A DNA stretch of 64,000 nucleotides, from positions 22,920-86,919 of the forward strand of contig CAZQOQ010000026.1 of NCBI GenBank assembly GCA_964595205.1. The letters are read 5' to 3'. Positions 34,171 to 43,260 of this stretch are shown here, piece after piece. The notes below the pieces were generated by a model. It was not told the DNA's origin. It made no database searches and was given only the letters and a program-made list of their open reading frames with translations. A program made the position numbers and the translations under genes. How positions within the stretch are numbered: the first letter of the stretch is position 1; every line of letters starts with the position of its first letter. This DNA comes from JADKIH01 sp964595205 (GTDB taxonomy: Bacteria > Bacteroidota > Bacteroidia > AKYH767-A > 2013-40CM-41-45).

Positions 34171-34980
34171 CTAAAAAGAATAAAATTTGAGTGAGTCATT
34201 TGTTAATAAATAAAGTTGATGATTTTCGATTCGGGCGGAACGTAAGGAATTCTGCATTGGTATGAGGATTTCTTTTTCAGAGATAGATTTTGAATCGTAC
34301 CTGAATAGTTTATTTTTATTTATGAACAGTATGTCTTTTTCAATTACCTGAAAATAATCGAGATTTTGATAGGGTATGGTTTTGAAGTACGTACCAAGGC
34401 GGTCGAAAACGAGTATGCCGGTTGCCGGATTGTTCAAATATATCAGCCCGTTTTCCTCAACCATCATTTCCGGCTGCACCTGGTATCCAATCTGCTGAGT
34501 GAGATTACCGCTTTGCTGTATTACCTGCAGGTTCACATCTATTTTTTTAATCTGATCGTCTTCGCGGTCATATACCCAATAGCCATTCTCCTTTGAAATA
34601 CATGCTGTCATCGGCTGATTCACGTTCAACAATCTCAGGTTAATATCGGATTGTAGCGCCAGTCTCGAATCGAGTATTAACATCCGTGCAAAATCCGGAT
34701 AAAATAATAGCACCTTCATAGGGTTCGATGCATCCACATGCCGCAGCACTCCCATATTCTTCTCGCTGAAATTTGCATCCGGCCTTCCGCGTCCGTCAAA
34801 TTTCAATAACTGATTCTCAACCACTACAAATGCATTCCCGAGATTATCCGTCGTGAAAAATGTTGCGGTAGGAAAAGCAATGCTTTTTAGTAATTTATAT
34901 TCATCCTGGGCTGCAGATGAAAAAAAGAAAATAGTGGTTATCAGTAAAAATATTTTCAACAGGTTTAATAATTTCTTCAC
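34171..34980 (-). CDS. Exported protein with propeller-like repeats, unknown function
   Basis: A 269-residue protein with a signal peptide (about 1-23, ending FSSAA). The mature part alternates beta-strand-like stretches with motifs such as YVVENQLLKFDGRGR, YWVYDREDDQIKKID and LIYLNNPATGILVFDRLG, resembling NHL or WD-type propellers. No catalytic residues are identifiable. The start is GTG at 34980, chosen because the signal peptide begins there. It lies 41 nt upstream of the deoxynucleoside kinase. Confidence 0.68.
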   Translation of the reverse strand: MKKLLNLLKIFLLITTIFFFSSAAQDEYKLLKSIAFPTATFFTTDNLGNAFVVVENQLLKFDGRGRPDANFSEKNMGVLRHVDASNPMKVLLFYPDFARMLILDSRLALQSDINLRLLNVNQPMTACISKENGYWVYDREDDQIKKIDVNLQVIQQSGNLTQQIGYQVQPEMMVEENGLIYLNNPATGILVFDRLGTYFKTIPYQNLDYFQVIEKDILFINKNKLFRYDSKSISEKEILIPMQNSLRSARIENHQLYLLTNDSLKFYSF

Positions 34981-35093
34981 GACACTTAAAATTAGAACCG
35001 GATTATCCTTTTAAATTCTCTTTGCAAAAAATCTCCTGTTTTATGAAGATATAAAAAATGTTAATCATACAATAACTGATTTCGGGTACTTTA

Positions 35094-36611
35094 TTATTTT
35101 GATATCAACAACTCATTGATTTCTTCGATCAATGTCCTGTCGTTACTTAATCGCGGAATTTTATTCTGGCCACCCAACTTGTTCTTATTTTTCAGCCAGT
35201 TATAAAAAGTGCCCTGTGGAACGGATCGTATGATCGGAGGACGCAGGGCCATGTCCTTATACCTCTTTGCTTCGTAATCACTGTTGAGCGACTTCAAAGC
35301 CGTATCCAGGACGTCGTTGAAGTAACCGATATTTGATGGAGGATTTTCGAATTCAATGAGCCATTCATGGGCTCCGTTTTCTTTTTCCTTAAAGTAAACG
35401 GGCGCCATCGTATAATCCTTTATCGTCGCTCCTGTCTTTTCACAGGCAATGCAGATTGCCTGATCGGAATTTTCTATGATGATCTCCTCTCCGAAAGCAT
35501 TCACGAAAAGTTTCGTTCTACCGCTGATATGTATCCGAAACGGATTCAGGGTTGTGAATTTTATCGTGTCGCCAATAACATATCTCCAAAGTCCGGCATT
35601 GGTTGAAATTACGAGAGCATAATTCTTGTTCAACTCAACTTCACTCAGGGCGATTGTCCTTGGATCTTCCTTTCCATATTCTTCCAGGGGCATAAATTCA
35701 TAAAAGACTCCATAGTCGAGCATAAGCAACATATCGTTTGCCTTGAGCCGGTCCTGAATACCAAAAAATCCTTCCGATGCATTGTAAGTCTCGATATAGT
35801 TGAAAGTGTGAGCCGGAATGAGCTGCTTAAATTGATCTTTGTATGGCGTGAAGCTAACGGCTCCGTGAATGAATAACTCGAGGTTTGGCCAGACTTCCAG
35901 TAAGTTATTCTTTCCTGTGATTTCCAGGATTCGCCTGGCAAGCACCAGCGTCCATGTAGGAACACCACTGATGCAGGTTACATTCTCAGCCAATGTAGCC
36001 GTCGCCATTTTCTCGATCTTCTCCTCCCAGTTATCCATGAGCGCGATCGATAGCTCCGGTGTACGGATGAGTTGTGCCCAGAAGGGGAGATTCTGCATGA
36101 GAATAGCGGATATGTCGCCGTAGATGGAATCGCTGTTGTTAATATTCAGGTGATGACTTCCGCCTAACGTGAGACTCTTTCCTGAAAAGATTTTTGTCTC
36201 GGGGTTGTTATTGCAATAGATCGACATGAGGTCCTTGCCGCCTTTGAAATGACATTCTTCCATGGCTTCGACACTCACGGGAATGAATTTACTCTTTCCG
36301 GCAGTCGTGCCCGACGATTTAGCAAACCATTTGATGTCGGTAGGCCACAAAATATTCTGCTCTCCATTCATCAGCCTTTCGATCTCTGGCTTGAGTGATT
36401 CGTAATTTTGAATGGGCACTCTCGATTTGAAATCATTCACACTACGAATGGATTTGAAATCGTACCGGTTTCCCCATTCTGTATACTTTGCCGTATCGAT
36501 CAGCCGGGTAAACAGGTCGTCCTGAACCTCTATAGGGTATTTAATGAAGAGCTCGATCTGGTGGATCCGCTTTTTCATCAGCCAGCTGAATATGGAATTT
36601 AGGATTGCCAA
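35094..36611 (-). CDS. GH3 auxin-responsive promoter family protein (acyl-AMP ligase type)
   Basis: A 505-residue protein of the bacterial GH3 family, related to plant acyl acid-amido synthetases of the ANL superfamily. The ATP-binding segment FAKSSGTTAGKSKFIPVS (about 114-131), YNASEGFFGIQ (near 276-286) and LWRYVIGDTI are characteristic. The natural substrate in Bacteroidota is unknown. The start is TTG at 36611, because the conserved opening NSIFSWLMKKRIHQIELF begins four residues later; the ATG inside it would cut the domain. TACACTTG overlaps this start and resembles a -7 element. Confidence 0.88.
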   Translation of the reverse strand: MAILNSIFSWLMKKRIHQIELFIKYPIEVQDDLFTRLIDTAKYTEWGNRYDFKSIRSVNDFKSRVPIQNYESLKPEIERLMNGEQNILWPTDIKWFAKSSGTTAGKSKFIPVSVEAMEECHFKGGKDLMSIYCNNNPETKIFSGKSLTLGGSHHLNINNSDSIYGDISAILMQNLPFWAQLIRTPELSIALMDNWEEKIEKMATATLAENVTCISGVPTWTLVLARRILEITGKNNLLEVWPNLELFIHGAVSFTPYKDQFKQLIPAHTFNYIETYNASEGFFGIQDRLKANDMLLMLDYGVFYEFMPLEEYGKEDPRTIALSEVELNKNYALVISTNAGLWRYVIGDTIKFTTLNPFRIHISGRTKLFVNAFGEEIIIENSDQAICIACEKTGATIKDYTMAPVYFKEKENGAHEWLIEFENPPSNIGYFNDVLDTALKSLNSDYEAKRYKDMALRPPIIRSVPQGTFYNWLKNKNKLGGQNKIPRLSNDRTLIEEINELLISK

Positions 36612-36671
36612 GTGTATAAATGAGTGATGGGATAAATATCGTAAATGTTTAACAACTTATCAGCTATTTTT

Positions 36672-36839
36672 TTCTCTGTGTCCTCTGCGGTTAACCTTTG
36701 TGTTCTCTGTGGTTAAAAAAAACAGACTATCTGCACAATTTAAAAATAAATGAATCAATTCTCCTGGCCTGGTTTTTAAATTCATATCGGTTATTTTACC
36801 ACAGAGAGCGCAAAGGTTAACCGCAGAGGACGCAGAGAA
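36672..36839. repeat. Inverted pair of CTCTGCGGTTAACC repeats
   Basis: The left arm (36672-36715) contains CCTCTGCGGTTAACCTTTG and the right arm (36797-36839) contains CAAAGGTTAACCGCAGAGG, with about 80 nt between. The words CTCTGCG, TTAACC and CTCTGTGG are those of a repeat seen in many unrelated bacterial genomes. It lies between GH3 and the T9SS gene and starts about 20 nt after the latter's stop codon. Confidence 0.75.
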
Positions 36840-36855
36840 TAATTAAAGTCTTTAA

Positions 36856-38331
36856 TTAATGTAAAATTAAAATCCTCATCGTCTCTGAAGAATTATCAGA
36901 GACAGAATTTACGAAATAAATACCTTCAGGTAAATCATCAACCTGTATAAAATCAGAAATTGAAAAGGTGTTTTTTTCTTTCACCAATGCACCATAAGAA
37001 TTATAAATATTGACCTGTAGATTTCCATGTTTTGTCTGATGGATAAATAGTTTATCATTTACTGGATTAGGATAAACGCCAGTAGAATATTCTTTCATAT
37101 TATTTGCATTGAGAAGTATAGCTGTAGAATCGGAAAATACTCCAACAGTTGTATTTCCTTTTGTATAAGCAGCAAGATAACCAGATTCTCCACCTTCAAA
37201 ACAACTTGAAACCATATGTTCTGTTTGACCTAAGCCGACTTTATATGTTGCATGATGTGGGAATTGAGAAATTAATAGAGTATCGGAGTTGTGATTTATC
37301 TGGCTATAAAATGCATAGTTACCTGACGAAAGTGTTACAAAGCCAAATGATTTAGAAATTATATTATTTCCATCTAAACTCATTCGTACTCCATCAAATG
37401 AAGAATCGCTATAAACACAAGGCAACATATTCCATAAATCATATCCAATGTGATAAGATTGAAGATTGTATAAATTTGTCAAATGACTTGCAGAATCGAT
37501 AAATTCTATAACATCATTATATCTACCATACCAATATCCTGCGCATCCTCCCATCCAGCTATGTGGAGTTTCCATACGTTCCTTTATCACAGAAATATCA
37601 TATCGTATTGTATCGCCAATAACATTCTTTGAAGTAACGGTATATTGTTTAATTTCCCAATAATGGCATTCAGGGTATCCACCATCAATGTGGTATTCAA
37701 ACCTGTCACCAATATCGAAATTAAAAAAGTCATGAAATTTCGGAACCATTTCACCAACGTTTCTGCCTTCAATTCCAACGAGCCGGTAATGAATACCCGA
37801 ACCATATGAAAATGGAAAAACCAGAATGCCATTGTTTTTTGAAATCTCAATCGTATCACCCGTCGATAACAAAATTACTTTAACAGAATCTATAGAAGAA
37901 AAAACTGAGTCCACTTTCACGTCTACAACCTGTGCATTCACATTCCAAACAGAATCATACAACCATATATCATTCAAATTTGAGAAAGGGAGAATAATTA
38001 TATTGCCTGTATCAACAAGATTATAAACGCTGTCTTTAAAATGAATTGTCCTCTGTAAGAAAGTCGGAGCATTTTTACTTCCATAACATGAATCAGATCC
38101 CCACATTGGCCCATTCACTATTACAATACACGAATCACAAACTACACGGTTCATAAAATAAATCGAATCATTACCATTGGTTTGAATGGAATCAACCCAA
38201 ACCGTCGAAGAAATAATGTTATCCCCATCCAAACGGAAATTAAATTTGTCTGTCGTATTAATTATCGACCAGTTCTGAGAATAGGCTAATTGAAAACCGA
38301 AAAAGCAAAAGAGTAAAACAATTTTTTTCAT
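36856..38331 (-). CDS. Secreted T9SS cargo protein, unknown function
   Basis: A 491-residue protein with a signal peptide (about 1-18, ending AYSQ) and a T9SS type A C-terminal domain (VYPNPVNDKLFIHQTKHG, EGIYFVNSV). The middle part has no domain I recognise and is rich in Asp, Ser and Tyr. Its codons look more AT-rich than its neighbours, and it is flanked by an inverted repeat on each side, which hints at transfer but does not prove it. A TAAATTTG element lies 16 nt upstream. Confidence 0.78.
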   Translation of the reverse strand: MKKIVLLFCFFGFQLAYSQNWSIINTTDKFNFRLDGDNIISSTVWVDSIQTNGNDSIYFMNRVVCDSCIVIVNGPMWGSDSCYGSKNAPTFLQRTIHFKDSVYNLVDTGNIIILPFSNLNDIWLYDSVWNVNAQVVDVKVDSVFSSIDSVKVILLSTGDTIEISKNNGILVFPFSYGSGIHYRLVGIEGRNVGEMVPKFHDFFNFDIGDRFEYHIDGGYPECHYWEIKQYTVTSKNVIGDTIRYDISVIKERMETPHSWMGGCAGYWYGRYNDVIEFIDSASHLTNLYNLQSYHIGYDLWNMLPCVYSDSSFDGVRMSLDGNNIISKSFGFVTLSSGNYAFYSQINHNSDTLLISQFPHHATYKVGLGQTEHMVSSCFEGGESGYLAAYTKGNTTVGVFSDSTAILLNANNMKEYSTGVYPNPVNDKLFIHQTKHGNLQVNIYNSYGALVKEKNTFSISDFIQVDDLPEGIYFVNSVSDNSSETMRILILH

Positions 38332-38347
38332 GATAAAAGAATTTAGT

Positions 38348-38355
38348 CAAATTTA
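38348..38355 (-). promoter_or_regulatory. -7 promoter element for the T9SS gene at 38331
   Basis: The minus strand reads TAAATTTG, an exact TAnnTTTG match, ending 16 nt before the ATG. No TTG is seen at 17-23 nt further upstream. Confidence 0.4.
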
Positions 38356-38391
38356 ATAAATCATTGAATGTGAAATGCATTTTGAAAAAAA

Positions 38392-38490
38392 TTTCTCGCA
38401 ACGGCCCCAACGAACATAAAAGCATTCATTACAGAATACTTAATCATTCGTCGCAGCACGTTGCGGTTCCGTGGCGGGCGTTGCGAGAAA
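38392..38490. repeat. Long imperfect palindrome, attC-like in shape
   Basis: TTTCTCGCAACG (38392-38403) pairs perfectly with CGTTGCGAGAAA (38479-38490). Inside, GCCC/GGGC and GAAC/GTTC pair with single-base bulges, leaving a loop of about 50 nt. The outer arms carry CAAC and GTTG, as in integron attC sites, but the boxes do not fit RYYYAAC/GTTRRRY exactly and no integrase is in the window. It lies between the TonB receptor and the T9SS gene. Confidence 0.45.
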
Positions 38491-38495
38491 AAAAA

Positions 38496-40862
38496 CTACA
38501 ACCCCAATGGCACATGCAATTGCACACCAATGTTTCTTCCCATATCCCTCACACCAATATATTTTACAAGAGACAACTGGTTGTAATACCCGGTATTCAT
38601 CAGGTTCGTACAGAAAAGATCAAGAGAGGCTCTCTGTTTTCCCCACTTAAAATTTCCGCCCAGATGAAGATCCAGTAATGTATAGCCATCAGAGGATAAT
38701 TCATATTCAGCAACATTCTTTTGTTGAGCGTAATTACTTACAACAATTGAAACGTAACTCTTGGTGAATATCCAGGTCTTTTCCCTGCTCAGTCTAATCT
38801 CACCAATAAGTTTATTTGCCGGTATGTAAGGCAGGTTGCCGCCATCATCGAGTTTACCCCGCATAAAAGCATCCGTAATTTTTACATCCAGCCATTGAAC
38901 AGATTTTGGATGCACATCGAAACTGATTTCTGCTCCCGATATAGCAGCATCGCCCTGCACATAATCGTAAAGCGGCAAAGTATCAGTACCGTCAGGAGTT
39001 ATCCTGATCATCGTGTCTCCGGTATTTTGAATATATGTATAGTCTTTAATCTTGTTGTAAAATCCCCCAAGGTTCACTGCAATAAATTCATTCTCCCAGA
39101 TAAACCCAAGATCCGCTTCAGCATTCTGCTCCATTTTTAAATCCGCATCCCCTCTTTCGAAGCGATACGTGCCTTCGTGCTTTCCGAAGGTTCCCAGTTC
39201 AGCATAATTTGGCGCACTGAATCCCGTTGCTGCATTCAACTTGATCGTAAATTGTTCACTCAGATGATATGCTGCACCAACAGAAAACGAAACCGGTGAA
39301 TAATCCTTATCTATTTCTGTCTCCGGTTTCATTATCGTATCGCCGGATGAAAGAATAATAAAAGTATCTTCTTCAAGCACTCCTTCCTGCTCATAACTCT
39401 CGGCTTCGATGTGACGGGAATCGAAACGCACTCCTCCCAGCAAATTTAATTTTTCCTCATCGTAACGGATCAATCCATAACCTGCAACATCATTCACCTC
39501 AGCATCCGGAACAAGAGATTCTTTGCCATTGTTTTCATTTTTCAAAAACGTTCCCTGCGAACCTAGTGTGAAACCAAGTTTTTTTTCTGCATTGCTTGTC
39601 CATTTAACATCGAATGTGGTAGCATTTAAAAAAAGTCCGATGGCGAGTTCTTTTTGTTTTTCCGGCAGTGGTTCGTATTCCTTCCTGTCGTTAATCTGAT
39701 ACGCGAGATTTACATTGACTTTTGATGTGCCCGTCAGGATCGTATTCTCCAGTGAAATTACGTGCATCGTCACATCCTGGTATGGCGCTTCGAATTCTCT
39801 CTCTCTTTGTTCTTCCTCTTCTCCTGCCGTAACATTCGTATCCGCCGATTCATCTTCTACAATTCCGATCATCTGGTTCAGGAAACTGTATGAAAATTTA
39901 CTGACGCCCCATTTTTTACTGATGCCGAAGTTTGCTTTTCCTGAAAGGTTTTGAAATTTACTGTTGGCAGCGAATTCTTCCTCCTCACCCGCAGGCTTTA
40001 CCGCTTCCTCTTCGCCTTCACCCTGAACATAACTCGTATGGGATTGTCCTCCTATACGGAATCCATAGAAGATTCCATTTTCATTTGCAGCCTTTATTCC
40101 TGCATCTGCATTGATGCCAAGCGTGTTCGAAGAAAAGCCAAGGTTAGCGTCGCCAACCGTTGTACCAACCGGTGCAAATTTCTCATCTGCAAAAATCAGC
40201 GCACCACCCATTGCATCGGAGCCATAGATAAGAGCGGCAGGCCCCCTGACAATTTCAACATTATCAATTCCGATATCACTCAATCCTAAATCGTGGTGAT
40301 CGTCCCACTGCTGGTTTTCGATTCTTGTACCCTGACCATATAACATGATCCGGTTAAACGACAGTCCGCGAATGACCGGCTTGCCGATTCCATTGCCAAT
40401 AGTTATTTTATCGACGCCCGGCTGGTAAGATAAATTCCCCATCAGCGAAGGAGAACTGTATTTCCTGATTTCTTCCTGGGAAACGCTGTTCGCCGGAAAA
40501 GGAATTTTATCAGGCAACTCGGATGAATTGGATGTAATTAGGACTTCTTCAAGTTCTGTCGATGATGGCTCGAGAGCGATTTTTAATTCTGAATTTTCAG
40601 AAAGGTTTTTAGTCTCTACAATTGTTTTGTATCCAATGTTCGTCACCTGAACTTTTACGATTCCGCTTCCGAGTCCTTCGAAAACAAATTCGCCATTGGC
40701 ATTACTTTGCATTGATTTCCTGTACTCAGGAATATAGATAGTCGCTCCTTCTATCGGCTTCTCTGTGCTTTTATCCATGACCCTGCCTTTCAGAACAGTC
40801 TGTGCAAAGGATAGACTGGAGCAGCTTATTAGTAATAATAAAATGAATATTTTCTTTTCCAT
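38496..40862 (-). CDS. TonB-dependent outer-membrane receptor with acidic loops
   Basis: A 788-residue outer-membrane transporter. Signal peptide 1-20, carboxypeptidase-regulatory-like domain 22-100 (GRVMDKSTEKPIEGATIYI), plug domain about 115-225 (PVIRGLSFNRIMLYGQGTRI, VEIVRGPAALIYGSDAMGG), then a 22-strand type barrel ending in aromatic residues. The plug has QQWDDHHD. Two predicted external loops are strongly acidic: residues 281-298 and 337-358. Acidic and His-rich loops suggest cation capture (for example zinc), but that is inference. The upstream small gene and fabD lie in the same orientation. Confidence 0.9.
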   Translation of the reverse strand: MEKKIFILLLLISCSSLSFAQTVLKGRVMDKSTEKPIEGATIYIPEYRKSMQSNANGEFVFEGLGSGIVKVQVTNIGYKTIVETKNLSENSELKIALEPSSTELEEVLITSNSSELPDKIPFPANSVSQEEIRKYSSPSLMGNLSYQPGVDKITIGNGIGKPVIRGLSFNRIMLYGQGTRIENQQWDDHHDLGLSDIGIDNVEIVRGPAALIYGSDAMGGALIFADEKFAPVGTTVGDANLGFSSNTLGINADAGIKAANENGIFYGFRIGGQSHTSYVQGEGEEEAVKPAGEEEEFAANSKFQNLSGKANFGISKKWGVSKFSYSFLNQMIGIVEDESADTNVTAGEEEEQREREFEAPYQDVTMHVISLENTILTGTSKVNVNLAYQINDRKEYEPLPEKQKELAIGLFLNATTFDVKWTSNAEKKLGFTLGSQGTFLKNENNGKESLVPDAEVNDVAGYGLIRYDEEKLNLLGGVRFDSRHIEAESYEQEGVLEEDTFIILSSGDTIMKPETEIDKDYSPVSFSVGAAYHLSEQFTIKLNAATGFSAPNYAELGTFGKHEGTYRFERGDADLKMEQNAEADLGFIWENEFIAVNLGGFYNKIKDYTYIQNTGDTMIRITPDGTDTLPLYDYVQGDAAISGAEISFDVHPKSVQWLDVKITDAFMRGKLDDGGNLPYIPANKLIGEIRLSREKTWIFTKSYVSIVVSNYAQQKNVAEYELSSDGYTLLDLHLGGNFKWGKQRASLDLFCTNLMNTGYYNQLSLVKYIGVRDMGRNIGVQLHVPLGL

Positions 40863-40982
40863 TTGGTGTAGTTATAATTGTAACAATAGAATAGTGATGA
40901 ACTCTCCTGATTTTTCAGGATAGCAATATCAGGCAAGCGAAATTTTATTGCGAATGCCCTCTGGTAAATTCAAAACAGAAAA

Positions 40983-41513
40983 TCAAACCCTGGGAGGAGG
41001 AGTTATTATGCTGGAAAATTTATCCGGCAGACAATGAACATCATCGAAAACAAATTCATTTAAAAATTCCGGTTGAAATCCGGTAACGGATTTCTCAAAA
41101 AGAAAATATTTTTTTGCAAAATGATTCTGAATGCCAAACATATTCGATTTGTGGCGTTGTTTTGAAGAATCAGAATTGATTTTTACAATCGTTTCCAATG
41201 CGGCATAAAAATTATCTTCGGCAGCATCGTGAATACAATAAAAATAGACGACACCGTATTTTCGTATTTCCTTCTTCACATCATACATCCTGCCTTCATA
41301 CACAATTTCATGCGAGCCCTTTCGAATGATTGAGTTTTCGTCGGTTATCTTTAAAAGCTGAAGTTGCTTATTATCTGCCCGCTCAAGATTCTTCTCCATC
41401 AAACTCCTGTTTACTTCAACAGATAATTCAAATACAAAAAAAGAAAATTCGAAGTTATAAAGCAGCACAACCAGCATCATCCATGCAAAAAATATTTTGG
41501 TCCGCTCTTTCAT
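40983..41513 (-). CDS. Hypothetical protein upstream of the TonB receptor
   Basis: A 176-residue protein with one N-terminal hydrophobic segment (about residues 8-30), so it is probably anchored in the inner membrane with the rest in the periplasm. The body has no domain I recognise; it contains GSHEIVYEGRMYDVKKEIRK and ends in a Pro-rich ITPPPRV. It lies 120 nt upstream of the receptor and 29 nt after fabD on the same strand. Partnership with the receptor in metal uptake or sensing is a guess from position. Confidence 0.6.
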   Translation of the reverse strand: MKERTKIFFAWMMLVVLLYNFEFSFFVFELSVEVNRSLMEKNLERADNKQLQLLKITDENSIIRKGSHEIVYEGRMYDVKKEIRKYGVVYFYCIHDAAEDNFYAALETIVKINSDSSKQRHKSNMFGIQNHFAKKYFLFEKSVTGFQPEFLNEFVFDDVHCLPDKFSSIITPPPRV

Positions 41514-41542
41514 TAAAATTATCTCTGTGCTTTGATGAAGAA

Positions 41543-42430
41543 TTACGCAGAAACTGCAGCCATGTCCTTATTGATTTTCTTTACAAGTCCCTGCAGGACT
41601 TTCCCGGGCCCGACTTCGATAAAGCTGGTGGCACCGTCGGCTATCATATTCTGAATGGTCTGCGTCCAGCGTACGGGTGAGGTTAGTTGCGCGATCAGGT
41701 TATCTCTTATTTCCTGCGGATCAGTAACAGGCTGTGCATTTACATTCTGGTAAACCGGGCAAACCGGTTGTGAAAACTGCGTGGAAGCAATTGCGCCTGC
41801 AAGTTCTTCCCGTGCCGGTTTCATTAACGGTGAATGGAATGCGCCGCCAACAGGCAAAACCAAAGCACGTTTTGCTCCTGCAGCTTTCATTCTTTCGCAG
41901 GCTTCATTTACGCCTTTAATTGATCCGGAGATGACCAGCTGGCCCGGACAATTATAATTTGCCGCTACAACGATTTCGCCGGTAGCGGAAACTTCCGCAC
42001 AAATATTTTCAACAACTGCATCATCGAGATTGAGAATAGCGGCCATCGTGGATGGTACGGCTTCGCAGGCTTTCTGCATGGCGAATGCGCGAACCTTAAC
42101 AAGCTTTAATGCATCTTCGAACGTCAGCGTCTTATTTGCAACGAGGGCAGAAAATTCTCCGAGTGAATGCCCCGCAACCATGTCGGGTTTAAAGCTGTCG
42201 CCCATGGTCTTTGCAAGAATTACCGAATGAAGAAAAATTGCCGGCTGTGTTACCTTCGTTTGTTTTAAATCTTCTTCCGTTCCGCCGAACATGATATCCG
42301 TAATCCTGAATCCTAAAATCTCATTCGCTTTCTCGAACATATCTTTTGCAATCGAATGGTTATCGTAAAGATCCTTTCCCATGCCGGGGAATTGAGAACC
42401 TTGTCCGGGGAATAAATATGAAGTCTTCAT
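41543..42430 (-). CDS. fabD: Malonyl-CoA:ACP transacylase
   Basis: A 295-residue enzyme that loads malonyl groups onto acyl carrier protein for fatty acid synthesis. FPGQGSQFPGMGKDLYDN opens the chain, the nucleophile Ser is in GHSLGEFSALVA, and the catalytic His in VGGAFHSPLM. Length and motifs are standard. It is not next to other fab genes; it is followed by the hypothetical gene and TonB receptor on the same strand. TAAACTTG, one base off the -7 consensus, lies 17 nt upstream of its ATG. Confidence 0.96.
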   Translation of the reverse strand: MKTSYLFPGQGSQFPGMGKDLYDNHSIAKDMFEKANEILGFRITDIMFGGTEEDLKQTKVTQPAIFLHSVILAKTMGDSFKPDMVAGHSLGEFSALVANKTLTFEDALKLVKVRAFAMQKACEAVPSTMAAILNLDDAVVENICAEVSATGEIVVAANYNCPGQLVISGSIKGVNEACERMKAAGAKRALVLPVGGAFHSPLMKPAREELAGAIASTQFSQPVCPVYQNVNAQPVTDPQEIRDNLIAQLTSPVRWTQTIQNMIADGATSFIEVGPGKVLQGLVKKINKDMAAVSA

Positions 42431-42666
42431 ACAAGTCGCTTTGAAAGCAAGTTTACGAAAGAAATCCGAGATTGAAAATCACGGATTAATTCAACTTGAA
42501 ATTTAAAATAAATTCTATCAATTGCACCTCTGCATATTGCGAGTCATTTGTCCCGCAGGGACATAATACCGGCAGAAAACAAACAGCACGTAACCCCCGT
42601 CACGTAGGGCAATGTAAATAAGTTAATGATAAGTGATTTCAACCTAAGACCCACAATTTCTCCTCG

Positions 42667-43034
42667 AGTAATGTCATTTAGTTAAGTTAATGATTTATTC
42701 GTTGTCAATTTAAGGAAATATCAGGCCCTTTAGGGCCGTACTTTTGGTAATACCAGACTAAACACTCACGCTAAGCCCCTTTGGGGGCGAACTCTTTAAA
42801 CACACAGCTTTTTGCAACAACGAAACCACACTGTATTTACCTTCCGGATAACTTGTCATCAAAAATTAAAATCGGTTGATTAAAAATATATCGTTGTGTT
42901 TAAGAGTGCGCCCCTAAAGGGCTTAGCATGCTCGTGTAGTTTCGTGATACCAAAAGTAAAGCCCTTAAGGGCCTTTCACTTCTGAATGATTTTACTTATT
43001 TTGAATTCTAGTGTTTAATGTAATGACATTGCTC
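42667..43034. repeat. Large inverted repeat, MITE-like, with GCCC/GGGC hairpins
   Basis: The left arm (about 42724-42803) starts GGCCCTTTAGGGCC and includes TACTTTTGGTA, CGCTAAGCCCCTTTGGGGGC and TTTAAACACA. The right arm (42896-42974) is its complement with roughly four of five positions conserved. An outer pair, AATGTCATT (about 42670) and AATGACATT (about 43022), extends the symmetry. No open reading frame lies inside, so it resembles a non-autonomous element or a paired intergenic repeat. Confidence 0.6.
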
Positions 43035-43132
43035 TTTGAGATGACGATGTCCTTTCGCTTGAATTTCGTCCCGTTTCCGAAATACAAAGTTTGTTTCTTT
43101 TATCAAACTTGGTTCAGTTCTTTTTTTCAAGG

Positions 43133-43167
43133 CAAAAAAAATGGAAACCAGTTCCCCGATTTCCATT
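43133..43167 (-). terminator. Rho-independent terminator of the Bax-inhibitor-1 family gene
   Basis: AATGGAAA at 43140-43147 pairs with TTTCCATT at 43160-43167 with a 12-nt loop. On the minus strand the stem is followed by seven or more T residues. It lies about 95 nt after the stop codon of the gene ending at 43261. Confidence 0.7.
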
Positions 43168-43200
43168 CTATAAGTTTTTATTAAAAAAACATTTAATATC

Positions 43201-43260
43201 TATCTCCTTCAATCCTTACATCATACATCCTTAAATCCTTGAATCCTTCCTTTCAAGATA
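43201..43260. repeat. AAGGATT words at the 3' end of the Bax-inhibitor gene
   Basis: On the minus strand, starting a few bases after the TAA, the words AAGGAAGGATT, CAAGGATTTAAGGATG and GTAAGGATTGAAGGAG follow each other. The word set is distinct from other arrays in the window but has the same position relative to a stop codon. Confidence 0.6.

Larger units (their letters stand above)
42431..43260. other. 830-nt intergenic region made of repeats
   Basis: No gene is seen. From the fabD side: a GTCCCGCAGGGAC palindrome at about 42550-42562 followed by ATAATACCGG, a large inverted repeat (42667-43034, entered separately), the terminator of the Bax-inhibitor gene (43133-43167), and AATCCTT words (43201-43255). 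The region upstream of fabD itself is AT-rich. Confidence 0.6.

Noticed and set aside
38349..38495. Confirmed integron cassette
   Set aside because: Only one attC-like structure with non-matching boxes and no integrase; kept as a low-confidence finding only.
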